Assembly: GCA_020002185.1 (NCBI GenBank)
Contig: CM034533.1
Location: forward strand, 44,272,880-44,336,879
Direction of reading: 5' to 3'
Length of the DNA stretch: 64,000 nucleotides
Source: Paraescarpia echinospica
Taxonomy: Eukaryota; Annelida; Polychaeta; Sabellida; Siboglinidae
Position numbers and translations under genes: made by a program
Notes under the pieces: model-generated
What the model saw: the letters and a program-made list of their open reading frames with translations, nothing else
Databases searched by the model: none
What the model was told of the DNA's origin: nothing
Shown: one piece after another, positions 37,386-42,663 of the stretch
How positions within the stretch are numbered: position 1 is the stretch's first letter
Layout of the letters: each line of letters starts with the position of its first letter

Positions 37386-37819
37386 CACAAACAGACAGAC
37401 AGACACACAGACAGACAGACAGACACACAGACAGACAGACACACAGACAGACAGACAGACAGACAGACAGACTCACAGACACACAGACAGACACACAGAC
37501 AGACACAGACAGACAAACAGATGGACAAACAGATACACGGTCGTAATGTTATTGTCTTAATATTCAGAGGAAGTGGTTTTGCTTATAAATGTTTTACATC
37601 GTTCTAGGTGCGAAGGACCTCATAAAGAAGCTGCTGGTCGTCTCCAAGAAACAGCGCTACACAGCCATCGATGTCCTCTGTCACCCTTGGGTCATCACGG
37701 AAGCCGAGACAGTGGCGCCACCTGGTCGCCTTGAAGACCACCGGAAGAACTTGCGACACGATCTTAATCAGGAAGCTAAGAGAAGTCTCGAAAGTTACAA
37801 TGCCACTAGGCCCAGCTAA
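3393..37819 (+). CDS. DCLK: Doublecortin-like kinase (8 coding exons, 896 aa)
   Basis: Joined coding exons are 3393-3533, 5572-5821, 25085-25767, 26308-27264, 28405-28551, 29144-29276, 32351-32518 and 37608-37819. All have GT donors and AG acceptors and matching phases, and the sum is 2691 nt including TAA. Domains by residue: DC1 about 35-122, DC2 about 206-286, a Lys/Arg/Glu-rich linker about 360-590, and protein kinase 598-855. The kinase keeps every catalytic element: glycine loop GDGNFAVV 605-612, ATP lysine 627, helix-C Glu 644, HRD 717-719, DFG 741-743 and APE 763-765. It should therefore be active. In this family the DC domains bind microtubules and the CAMK-like kinase acts on cytoskeletal and neuronal substrates; that role is inferred from family. 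The protein ends about 40 residues after the kinase. Intron 2 is 19.3 kb and may contain a second promoter (see 11773). Confidence 0.95.
3534..5571 (+). other. DCLK intron 1
   Basis: AT-rich intron. Just inside the donor, a GGTTAATAATCTTTATATGCAAC-type segment is duplicated (about 3558-3581 and 3592-3615). A second diverged pair, each ending in GAGTGACCTTTAAAT, lies at about 3680-3800. At 5103-5225 there is a fragment of the same repeat family as the 58440-58625 element. No coding sequence was found. Confidence 0.6.
5103..5225. repeat. Fragment of a dispersed repeat (same family as 58440-58625)
   Basis: Shares long stretches with the 58.4-kb element: 'atttcctatacttta', 'gggtgaccttaattgtgaggtg' broken by few changes, and 'ctgtattactgaggtga'. 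It lacks the left end. A third fragment, inverted, is at about 29350-29425. The wording of the repeat ('gaggtgactgtattaatgaggt') resembles small elements with pogo/Tigger-like ends. Confidence 0.6.
5572..5821 (+). CDS. DCLK: DCLK exon 2: rest of DC1
   Basis: Begins after a TTGAAG acceptor with [11 protein letters not shown], running directly on from NGDRYFK of exon 1. It carries the ubiquitin-like core of DC1: [14 protein letters not shown], then the [14 protein letters not shown] segment typical of the family. It ends in CACGGCG before donor GTGGGT, phase 1, which fits exon 3 exactly. The acceptor has a weak pyrimidine tract, but the protein continuity across the join is strong. Confidence 0.88.
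5893..5943. repeat. TA microsatellite
   Basis: Nearly pure TA/ATATAT run that abuts the left end of the hAT-like element at 5944. Confidence 0.9.
6116..6330. repeat. GC-rich inverted repeat cluster inside the hAT-like element
   Basis: TTGCAAGCGCCCCGATCTCG at 6113-6132 is mirrored by CGAGATCAGGGCGCTTGCAG at about 6213-6232, with inner arms ATGCATCCCGATC and its complement. A third, direct, diverged copy follows (6247-6325: GCAAGTGCCCTGAT, then TCAAGCGCCCCTAT). The transcript could form a long hairpin. GC content stands out sharply from the flanks. Confidence 0.75.
7338..7364. repeat. TA microsatellite
   Basis: Short TA dinucleotide run inside the AT-rich part of the hAT-like element. Confidence 0.85.
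7978..8024. repeat. TA-rich microsatellite with TG interruptions
   Basis: TATATGTATG then (TA)n, abutting the right end of the hAT-like element. It mirrors the TA run at its left end. Confidence 0.85.
8150..8445. repeat. CA-rich microsatellite / imperfect minisatellite
   Basis: About 300 bp of ACAC, GCACACATGC and ACACGCAC units. A longer block containing ATGTATGCAGACACATGTACGCATGC occurs twice, about 104 bp apart (8292- and 8396-). Several open frames on both strands are simply translations of this repeat (Cys/Val/Met or His/Thr strings) and are not genes. Confidence 0.95.
8787..8794. promoter_or_regulatory. CRE-type palindrome TGACGTCA
   Basis: A perfect CREB/ATF palindrome in a short CpG-containing patch (8740-8890) of kinase intron 2. 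It could belong to an intronic enhancer or promoter. An 8-bp match is expected by chance about once per window this size, so this is a weak call. Confidence 0.2.
9300..9815. repeat. Diverged ~32-bp minisatellite
   Basis: About 16 imperfect units of the form AACCATGCCATGGAGTAAA followed by TATTGTAAAAC. The units differ by point changes and small indels, so the array is old. The short open frames within it are translations of the repeat. Confidence 0.88.
10255..10440. repeat. Dispersed repeat copy A (family shared with 19495-19680)
   Basis: The block 'caccaggacgcgccgccggga...aatagtgtcctc...atatggtggtgttttgc...' aligns by eye with 'caccagggtgcgtcaccggca...aatagtatcctc...atatggcggcacattttgc' at 19.5 kb. 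Both then share a 'taatga...' and 'cccctgaac/ccccgaac' tail. No reading frame is seen. Family unknown. Confidence 0.55.
10867..11010. repeat. ~43-bp tandem repeat, 3.3 copies
   Basis: Units begin TGACAATT or TGACAGT and end CCATTTATTTCCATCC, at spacings of 44, 42 and 43 bp. It is moderately diverged. Confidence 0.9.
11100..11772 (+). promoter_or_regulatory. Candidate alternative promoter / 5' UTR upstream of exon 1b
   Basis: This stretch has more CpG and higher GC than the surrounding intron and leads straight into the candidate alternative first exon at 11773. No TATA box is obvious. The call depends wholly on that exon being real. It could instead be an old transposon fragment. Confidence 0.3.
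11773..11902 (+). CDS. DCLK: Candidate alternative first exon (exon 1b) of DCLK
   Basis: ATG with A at -3, an in-frame TGA upstream near 11742, 43 codons of non-repeat sequence (ends KKYIWGRT), then a near-consensus donor GTGAGT at 11903. It exits in phase 1 with a single T, exactly what exon 3 at 25085 (GC) needs, giving a Cys codon. The resulting protein would be 809 residues: no DC1, but DC2, linker and kinase intact. Base composition is clearly richer than the AT-rich flanks. Mammalian DCLK1 is known to use an internal promoter for shorter forms. I do not recognise the 43-residue sequence itself, so this remains a prediction. Confidence 0.5.
12590..13290. repeat. Dispersed repeat, copy 1 (family with 17880-18430 and 49985-50140)
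   Basis: Shares 'cagctggtttaataaagcagtgcatacttttgtt' with 'cagttggtttaata...' blocks at 18.0 and 50.1 kb. Downstream it also shares 'attgaggagacac' and 'ccattgacatgtaatttgcag' with the 18.3-kb copy ('attgaggaggcac', 'ccaaatgacatgtgtgcag'). The copies are strongly diverged, and no coding content or termini are clear. Confidence 0.45.
14440..15790. mobile_element. Unclassified insertion-like block with GC-rich centre
   Basis: The segment from about 15080 to 15540 is much richer in CpG than its flanks and contains short self-complementary stretches (for example GTTGAATACGTTCAAC). The outer parts are AT-rich and include a TATATA run at 14886-14912. This looks like an old transposable element, but I found no terminal repeats and no recognisable protein, so class and borders are uncertain. 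Confidence 0.35.
16210..16880. other. Compositionally distinct intronic block, unknown
   Basis: Richer in GC than its surroundings, with an 87-residue open frame (16435-16698, +) that matches nothing I recognise. A motif 'ctgcaaccgctttgttctaac' near 16240 recurs as 'ctacaaccgcttcgttacaa' near 16452. It could be a degraded mobile element. No splice-site pair suggests an exon of the kinase gene. Confidence 0.3.
17880..18430. repeat. Dispersed repeat, copy 2
   Basis: Contains 'ctcgactggtttagcccatcacaaaaatggtt' and 'gcagttggtttaataacaaatg', matching 'gtcgactggttcagcccatctcaaatctggtt' and 'acagttggtttaataaaaagtg' at about 50.0 kb, and partly the 12.6-kb copy. No reading frame survives. Confidence 0.55.
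18621..18955 (+). mobile_element. tRNA-headed SINE, full-length copy
   Basis: The head carries a pol III A-box-like TGGCACAGTGTTTAGAGC (18633-18650) and a B-box-like GGGTTGAACCC (18674-18684). The body includes 'cactcagctgtatgaatgagtacctggc' and 'gcattaattgcaacgtggc', and the tail is 'gtctgccagggagtaaagggtaaagc...tatataagaactgacctt'. The same body and tail recur at 59158-59493 (inverted), 58896-59556, 36925-37215 (inverted) and 28755-28835. It is non-autonomous and presumably mobilised by a LINE. Confidence 0.8.
19005..19115 (+). mobile_element. 5'-truncated LINE 3' end
   Basis: The segment 'gcagcatgaatatgttcaaaaa...gacaaatatctcggaagggcgtgttacataaa...ccacttgccatctgg' parallels the last coding residues and 3' end of the LINE at 21.4-22.1 kb ('tagcgtgaatatgtttaaaaa...tacctcagaagggcgggatacac...ccacctgccatct'). 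It is a short remnant of the same family. Confidence 0.7.
19495..19680. repeat. Dispersed repeat copy B (family shared with 10255-10440)
   Basis: See the 10255-10440 entry for the shared blocks. This copy is diverged and carries no complete reading frame. Confidence 0.5.
20009..20100. repeat. CAG and TTG trinucleotide runs with an ATTC tail
   Basis: About eleven CAG units are followed 30 bp later by five TTG units, then AATAAACGTTCATTCATTCATT. The TTG run plus 'cattcattcatt' looks like the 3' tail of a retroposed element. The CAG run is intronic and does not encode glutamine here. Confidence 0.75.
21150..22350. repeat. Pair of ~210-bp direct repeats flanking the LINE remnant
   Basis: 21150-21380 and 22130-22350 are diverged direct copies. 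They share 'agtctaaaatatatcttgaaagttaaacct' / 'aaatctaaaatatattttgaaagttaaacct', then 'gtacataaatgatcttagtcatgtaacctttc' / 'gtacataaatggtcttagtcatgcaacctttc', then 'gaaacaattctaaaa'. They enclose the LINE coding remnant and could be repeats of the element's own UTR or a later duplication. Confidence 0.7.
21430..22090 (+). pseudogene. Non-LTR retrotransposon (LINE) ORF2 C-terminal remnant
   Basis: Reading on the + strand, GAAAAGAACTTAGGG starts [13 protein letters not shown], followed by [18 protein letters not shown], a hallmark of the region after the reverse transcriptase domain of non-LTR elements. The frame shifts near 21700-21730, continues as [20 protein letters not shown], hits a stop near 21885, and resumes as [10 protein letters not shown] and ending [16 protein letters not shown]. 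It is therefore a dead, 5'-truncated copy. Similar tails are widespread in molluscs and other marine invertebrates. It sits in intron 2 of the kinase gene in the same orientation. Confidence 0.88.
22615..23065. repeat. Dispersed repeat with internal ~100-bp tandem units
   Basis: Two and a half related units can be lined up. Each has a 'tgttgaaaatgtttcgt...cgccataacttcagcttc...cttggct...gctgacatctgaagactggggga' pattern (about 22680-22770, 22770-22870, 22870-22920). Homopolymer G/C tracts mark both ends ('ctggggggggcac' near 22640 and 'taggggggggcacgtgctccccagacccccc' near 23015). This suggests an element whose borders resemble each other. The 196-residue antisense frame across it is a translation of the repeat. 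Confidence 0.55.
24928..24971. repeat. TA/TATG microsatellite
   Basis: TATATATATATG followed by (TA)n, about 110 bp before the acceptor of kinase exon 3. Confidence 0.85.
25085..25767 (+). CDS. DCLK: DCLK exon 3: inter-domain linker and DC2
   Basis: Starts after TTCTTCAG with GC, completing a Gly codon. It first encodes a Gly/Tyr/Pro-containing linker ([15 protein letters not shown], later [15 protein letters not shown]), then DC2 from [11 protein letters not shown] to [14 protein letters not shown] charged tail with Asp/Ser runs follows. It ends GGRRRK before a consensus GTGAGT donor, phase 0. A short intron-retained extension would add an unrelated tail before a stop at 25882-25884. Confidence 0.95.
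25768..26307 (+). other. DCLK intron 3
   Basis: A short AT-rich intron. I see no repeat or RNA gene in it. Confidence 0.8.
26308..27264 (+). CDS. DCLK: DCLK exon 4: coiled-coil-like linker and kinase N-lobe
   Basis: Acceptor TTCCGCAG, phase 0 in and out. Residues about 378-450 are extremely rich in Arg/Glu/Lys with heptad-like spacing and probably form a long charged helix. A Ser/Thr/Asn-rich disordered stretch follows. The kinase starts at [15 protein letters not shown], with AMKIMDK carrying the ATP lysine, NEIAIM in helix C, and YLVMELVK at the hinge, where the exon stops before donor GTGGGC. All exon sequence has markedly higher GC than the introns. Confidence 0.96.
27265..28404 (+). other. 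DCLK intron 4
   Basis: AT-rich. A 'tataattatggagat...attaata...tagaact' segment occurs twice at about 27378-27403 and 27427-27452. Nothing else is recognised. Confidence 0.75.
28405..28551 (+). CDS. DCLK: DCLK exon 5: catalytic loop
   Basis: 49 codons from GGDLFDAI to ENVL, phase 0 at both ends. Contains VHRDLKPEN, with the catalytic Asp (residue 719) and the metal-binding Asn. Acceptor TTTGTAG, donor GTAAGT. Confidence 0.96.
28755..28835 (+). mobile_element. SINE 3'-tail fragment
   Basis: 'gccagggagtaaagtgtaaaacgctttgagcagtcctaaggacagg...gctatataagaacttaccttta' is the tail of the SINE family seen complete at 18621-18955. Confidence 0.75.
29144..29276 (+). CDS. DCLK: DCLK exon 6: activation segment
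   Basis: Begins VYRKKDG after CCAACAG, carries [10 protein letters not shown] and the activation loop [15 protein letters not shown]. It ends in phase 1 before GTGAGC. The single G plus GT of exon 7 forms Gly. Confidence 0.96.
30523..31505. mobile_element. Candidate element bounded by GATTTAATC motifs
   Basis: The left border holds 'tagggttggcgttgatttaatcaaattgattaaatc' and the right border 'ccaataaattgatttaatcgaaaaaatcg', repeated self-complementary blocks about 0.95 kb apart. The interior has no coding capacity. Many invertebrate non-autonomous elements have such palindromic ends, but no family is named here. Confidence 0.4.
31128..31156. repeat. 29-bp near-perfect palindrome
   Basis: Arms ATATGTGGCTTCAC and GTGAAGCCACATAT around one central G. 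It lies inside the GATTTAATC-bordered element. Confidence 0.9.
32351..32518 (+). CDS. DCLK: DCLK exon 7: kinase C-lobe
   Basis: [21 protein letters not shown] (first Gly shared with exon 6) covers helices F and part of E/F. It then runs to [11 protein letters not shown], the segment that precedes the last helices in DCLK/CAMK kinases. Acceptor ATTTCAG, donor GTGAGA, phase 1 to phase 1. Confidence 0.95.
32650..32815. repeat. C-rich imperfect tandem repeat, copy 1
   Basis: Units like 'ctccgaaaacctccaactgcaccccc' recur about every 40-50 bp, three to four times. A related block lies at 39600-39770 ('ccaaaaacctctaagtgcaccc', 'ccgaaaacatccaactccatccc'). Confidence 0.7.
33040..33447. repeat. 16-bp minisatellite, block 1
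   Basis: About 25 units of CAGTTATGGCCATGGT with frequent T/C changes. As 16 is not a multiple of 3, its open frames translate to a 16-residue cycle ([10 protein letters not shown]...), which is not a gene. The same unit forms a second block at 36236-36470. Confidence 0.95.
34981..35070 (+). repeat. tRNA-like (SINE-head) sequence in left foldback arm
   Basis: GCTAGCTCAGTGGGTAGGCGC resembles a pol III A box, and GGTTCAATCC a B box, 30-odd bp downstream. The 3' side cannot pair with the 5' GGTCCCG to form an acceptor stem, so it is not a functional tRNA gene. Confidence 0.65.
35520..35612 (-). repeat. tRNA-like sequence in right foldback arm (inverted)
   Basis: The reverse complement of the left-arm tRNA-like box: 'ggattgaacc' then 'gcgcctacccactgagctagc'. 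Differences from the left copy are few. Confidence 0.65.
36236..36472. repeat. 16-bp minisatellite, block 2
   Basis: About 14 units of the same CAGTTATGGCCATGGT repeat as 33040-33447, directly after the candidate TIR element. Confidence 0.95.
36925..37215 (-). mobile_element. SINE, inverted and diverged copy
   Basis: 'gaaaagcatgcagccatggtgaaattagtgcacaaagac' and 'catccaccactgtatataggcaggtactt' correspond to 'gggaagcatccagccacgctgcaattaatgcgcgaagac' and 'atccaccgctgtctatagccaggtact' of the inverted SINE at 59.2-59.5 kb. 'gatttgaacccatg...tctctcgatta' marks the tRNA-like head. Confidence 0.65.
37285..37525. repeat. CAGA tetranucleotide microsatellite
   Basis: About 240 bp of (CAGA)n with CACA interruptions in the 3' half, 80 bp before the last coding exon of the kinase gene. 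Long open frames on both strands here are artefacts of the 4-bp repeat. Confidence 0.97.
37608..37819 (+). CDS. DCLK: DCLK exon 8: kinase end and stop codon
   Basis: GT from the acceptor GTTCTAG completes Gly, followed by AKDLIKKLL and [13 protein letters not shown], the last helix of the kinase. A 40-residue tail ends SYNATRPS and TAA at 37817-37819. The tail is short, with a basic, Arg-containing stretch and no known motif. Confidence 0.95.
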
Positions 37820-39099
37820 GGTAAACCTCCCCTGGTGGGAATGGCAAGACTTAGCAGAAGTGACGCGATCTGGTTGGGATGTCTGGAGGCTTGGCTGAAG
37901 TTTTGCCATCTGGAGTATTGCAGCATGGAACATTTCTGCTGTCTAGGAAACAAAGTAGAAACACAGTTGTCTTTGTGTTTCCAGCCATGCACGAACGAGA
38001 TATCTTTCTGTAGTTAGCTTCAATGGGATATGCTGGTGAATCATATCTAGTTAAAGTTATGACATGTTTGGTTGTCAACTGGTTTTCTGTGTTAATGTAG
38101 CTTTTTAGTGACATTATACACAGTTGTTGACTTTTATATACATCATAATTATTTTGTTGATTTGTTCTCGTGAACCTACGGTGACATTTTATTATTTGGT
38201 GGATCATTCAAAGTAAAAATTGATTTGAGGACGATCCTTCAAAACATCATGACAATGTAAATTATTATAATCAGTCAAGATAAGTTAATTTATTATTTAA
38301 ATGTTTTAATAAAACACCCATGTCTCTGTAGATAATACCAGCCACTAGATGTGGGAGGATGTAATCTAATTATTTTAATCAACCTCACCAGATGTACATG
38401 AAAATAACATTTATTTATTGAGCCATTACTCAGATTGACAGCAACGAAATATAAGTTTGACACATTGTTGTTAATCAAAGATATTTATCTGGACTGTGTG
38501 TATAGATAGTTAAGACGCATTCTCGATCTTTTACTTGCATGAAGCAAAGCTGTGATATAGCATAATATAGCAAATCTTTGATAATTTAATATTTCTCAAA
38601 GATGCTGAACTGCGTGCATTTGACTGCTTATCGCAGAGATATCAGGGCAGAGATATCAGGGAAGTATTATTTGGGAGTGTTGGATTGTTGATTTCAGAGC
38701 TGAAAAGCTGTGAATTGAGGTTTCTGATGCCCCTACATCAGTTTAAAATGACTTGATATCAGCGTATTGTAATGGAACCATGAATGCTATAATCCATTCA
38801 GGGAATGTTTCGGGGTAAACTCAAGTAAGTAGAGTTGTTATGATTATGATATAATTAATTATGCACTAACACCTGCTTTAAAGGGCTATTGACAAGATTT
38901 TTATTATATAATTCTATCTACATATACATGACACTGCAAACAGTATTTGGAGTAAGATTTGAAAAAGCACCGGAAATGTTCCAGTGAACAGTTTCCTTAA
39001 TTTGACCGCTAAATATATGACAAAACGTTGACTGCGAGTCTACAAATTTGATTTTTGTTCAAAAGGAATCTTGACTGCATTTTTTGTCAGTGCAGTTGC

Positions 39100-39227
39100 A
39101 TTGTTGTTATGAATTGTTCTGTAACGTTTTATTGGTGGTCCAGACTAGCCTAATTTCAGTCTCATTGTTGTTATGAATTGTTCTGTAACGTTTTATTGGT
39201 GGTCCAGACTAGCCTAATTTCAGTCTC
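39100..39227. repeat. Recent 64-bp tandem duplication
   Basis: Two adjacent copies from ATTGTTGTTATGAATTG to TTTCAGTCTC, with no differences that I can see. A third partial start follows. Confidence 0.93.
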
Positions 39228-39599
39228 TGTATTGTTATGAATTGTTGTTTTTAATTGTGTACAAATTAACTAAGTAAATCAGTAAACAGTATTTATATGT
39301 GTAACCTTATTGATTTCTTACTGTGATCATTTTGTCTATACTTGCGTGCAACTTATACATTATGGTATACGTAATTTATGGTTTCTTGCTGTGATAAATC
39401 GTGTATGTTATTCTCTAGTGTGTGCCACTGAAATGTATGTACCCTGTTATTTGTTATTTTGTATATTGTGGTTTATTTGTATTCACAGAAAGCTGAACAC
39501 CATGACCGACACAGACTTGAAATGTTGTCCCTAATGAAAAGTGAACTGTACATAAAATAGAGGTTTGATTAGCCAACTTTTTGGTTTCGTAATCCAGAT

Positions 39600-39770
39600 T
39601 TTTCAGCCTCACCAAAAACCTCTAAGTGCACCCTTCTTGGGACCTACAATAGCACCTCCCCTTGAGGACGGCCCACCGAAAACATCCAACTCCATCCCCC
39701 ATAGGACCTCCAGCTGGACCCCTTCAGGCTCACAAAAATTTACAAATGCATCCAAAAACCTGCAATCTGG
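39600..39770. repeat. C-rich imperfect tandem repeat, copy 2
   Basis: Related to 32650-32815 through 'aaaacctc(t/c)aa(g/c)tgcaccc' and 'gggacct' units. Diverged. Confidence 0.6.
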
Positions 39771-42602
39771 GAGATTTTCATTTTTTTTACCGTCAGACTA
39801 CCGGTACCAGGAAATCCAAGAGGGTTGGCAAATATAGGTTAGACAACATTCAACATAACTTTCTGTGTTGGATATAATTATTTCTAAGATTTGGATATAT
39901 TTAGCTAATGCTCTTTGTATAAGAGCCTGACAATGCACTCCACGTCCACGCCATCCATTCTTAGAATATGTTGCTTGTTATTTATAACAAATGTACATTT
40001 TGAGCATTTAGATATGACATTTTTCTGTAACACAGATGTTGGATTGTACTCTGATATGTTCTCCAGTTTTTCAAATCCAGATTGTACATTTTTGACAGAT
40101 TTACTTAAATTATGTTTTATCCCAACAATGCAAGTTCATTGGCATAATATAATTAATTATGATGATTTGATGCATTTTAGTAATCGTAATCAAGAACCTA
40201 AACAGTGATGTTTTCTGTCATCAAATTGTTATACATAAATAGTTGGAGATATATGTATTATGCATTATCATTTGTTTTTAGTACTAATCATTTACAAAAC
40301 TGTCCACTCTGAAATGTGGTGATTTTTATATAAAAGTTGGAATATTTTGTGGTCATAAGTGAATATTCATAAAAAGTTATCAAAATAGTTACAATGTTGA
40401 CAGACCAGTAGATGGTAAAAAATGTAAACACCATGGCCTACGTTTCATATATATATACAACAGAACTGAGTACATACTGGTTTTAATACACACTTCTAAA
40501 TTAATTTAGGTTATTGAATGTACACATTATATGTATTGAATATTTACTGGGATAGTCACACATAATATGAGTTTGTGTTACTTCATTAGGTGGAAGACTA
40601 TAATTGACTATTATTTATATTGCTACTTCTTACAGAACATAACTGACAACTGAATGAAAATGTGTTGTTACTGTTTAAGATGCTGAACTAACCCACTCAA
40701 TTTACTCTTGTTGTGTCTTTGAAGTATTAATTTATCTCTTTCTATACTGTTGCTGTTTTATTCAGCCTTTGGTGATTCTACTGTAGCTTATGTTAATCTA
40801 ACAATATGAACATACTGGTGTCCAAAATTACTGATATGAAAACAGTTCCGTTAAATTAACTTTGATGGTTTCTGTGATACGAAGCAGGTGGGTGCCTTAG
40901 TTAAGCAATAATGGGTTTGTCGTATAGTGACAGTTTCATCTCAAACGTTGTAAATGTATAATTGCAGCTCCTTGTATTATTACTCAATAAAACTGTTTCC
41001 GATTGTTTGGAGTAGTTGTGTATAATGTTGTCGCACATTGATGTTCAATATTTTCCTGATTTGTTGTCAAATCTGTTGATCACTTACCTGGAATTGCATG
41101 ATATGTTGGTATATTATAAAACGCAACTAGCCCATTCTGGTTTTGTTTTATATTCTGGACCTCATAAGGTGGACATTGTGTTTCTAGGTGTTTCTAGGTG
41201 TATTGTAATAAAATAAAGGCTGCAGATTGTTTTTGCGATACCATTCCATTATAAACCTTAGATATGTTCAACAGTTGCATGTTTGTTTGTCGGTAATTCT
41301 GTGATAGCATAGCAATAATAACCTGTCTTAGGGATAATCTCAGAATGTTGATGTCCGATATAAGACAACATACTTTTATTTGGGGGAGGGGGCTCATAGG
41401 CAGTTTTCATCTGGCATCGGACATTGATATTTTACGTTTCGAACAAATACTGTTAATTATTAATACCATCATATCAATGTTGACCAACTTTTGTCTGGGG
41501 TGGGGGCCGAGGCCAGATGAAAGTAATTTTGTTTGATATCAGACATCGATATTCTGAGATGATCCCTTATTTGGGATCATAATAATATGATTAATGCTGC
41601 TACCACCGTCAGATTGAGACCTCTGTGTGAAATTGTGGTGCCATTCTAACACATCTTGTATTTATTCACCTATGCAGCCACGCATGATTGGACATACCAA
41701 ATGACCGTAAACATTCCACTGTTTCTTATGACCAGTGCACATTAATAGTTTCCTTTCTTGCAGTGTTGCAGTAGTAATGTAAATAGCTTTGTCTAAATCA
41801 GCTCGCACAGATGTGTGAATGAAATTAATTCCTTGAAAATTTTACAAGTGCATGTACACAAAGGTATTACATTGCTGTACTAGAATTGAGACTATACAGT
41901 TTATATATTTTAACATGTTATTCCTTAACAAAAAGTTATATAGGAATTTTATAAAATTGTGTAGAAAAGCTATAGAATTATCCACAGTTTCTGTAGAATT
42001 CCATAAAAACTGATGTGTTAACAGGGCAATGGACAAAATGTCTTAATTTTCTTTAAAAAAAAGGCAAGTTACTTATTACTTTGAAAATGGTAACCTTGCA
42101 TCTATATCGATTTTAATATCCAAATAATATTAATTAATAAAATGATACATTGCTTTATTGTGTGTCGGTGAATCGACAGGTGGCAGTACTGCTATTTCTT
42201 ATAGTAACAAGTGCTTCCACCTATAGCCTAGTATAGGCACAAAGAGTTATGCTGTAGAACTTGTGGTTGATAAATGCGCATACTCTGCTTTATATAGTAA
42301 CTTCTACCTTGTTCAAAATATAATTAACATTTTATAATTTATTATGTAGCTCTGAGACCCATATAAGTCCGTAGTGTATAGTTTAAATAATGATTTAACA
42401 TGCTGATATTGTAAAGTCATAATCGTTCATTTCATCTGACTAATGATAATCTGGAATACAAAACAAACATATTCAACAGTTACAATAAACATTGTAAAAT
42501 AATAATGCATCCTTTGCGGCGTCGATGCTTTAAGTAGTTTAAATGAATTATCCTAAATGAAATGCCCTCATGGCTAGCGGAAGTTGCTGACTATCCAGGC
42601 TT

Positions 42603-42614
42603 CACGTGACGTGG
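42603..42614 (+). promoter_or_regulatory. E-box plus UPR element (CACGTGACGTGG) upstream of PDIA5 start
   Basis: CACGTG (42603-42608) overlaps TGACGTGG (42607-42614). TGACGTGG is the core bound by XBP1/ATF6 in genes induced by the unfolded protein response, and PDIA5 is an ER folding enzyme tied to that pathway. The site is only 8 bp from the ATG, so it acts as a promoter element only if transcription starts very near; otherwise it lies in the 5' UTR. The match is exact, but function is inferred. Confidence 0.45.
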
Positions 42615-42621
42615 CGTAGTA

Positions 42622-42663
42622 ATGGAGGCGCATATGTTGTTGGTTGTGCTGGTCTGTTGCCTG
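42622..42663 (+). CDS. PDIA5: PDIA5 exon 1: signal peptide
   Basis: 14 codons, MEAHMLLVVLVCCL, a hydrophobic signal-peptide core that continues into exon 2 (AWLQQ). In-frame TGA at 42607-42609 supports this start. Donor GTAAGT, phase 0. Too short to appear as an ORF of its own. Confidence 0.88.

Larger units (their letters stand above)
32519..37607 (+). other. DCLK intron 7
   Basis: 5.1 kb, dominated by repeats listed separately: the C-rich tandem, both 16-bp minisatellite blocks, the foldback, an inverted SINE and the CAGA run. The segment 33448-34411 is unclassified AT-rich sequence. Confidence 0.8.
37820..42606 (+). other. DCLK 3' UTR and intergenic region
   Basis: Candidate polyadenylation signals AATAAA lie at 38308, 40986 and 41207. 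The true 3' end cannot be chosen from sequence. A 64-bp segment (ATTGTTGTTATGAATTGTTC...) is exactly or almost exactly duplicated at 39100-39163 and 39164-39227. The C-rich repeat copy 2 is at 39600-39770. No gene was found. Confidence 0.6.

Noticed and set aside
37107..37560. Frames rich in RQTD or SVCL cycles
   Set aside because: Translation of the CAGA tetranucleotide repeat in three frames; the 4-bp unit removes stops.
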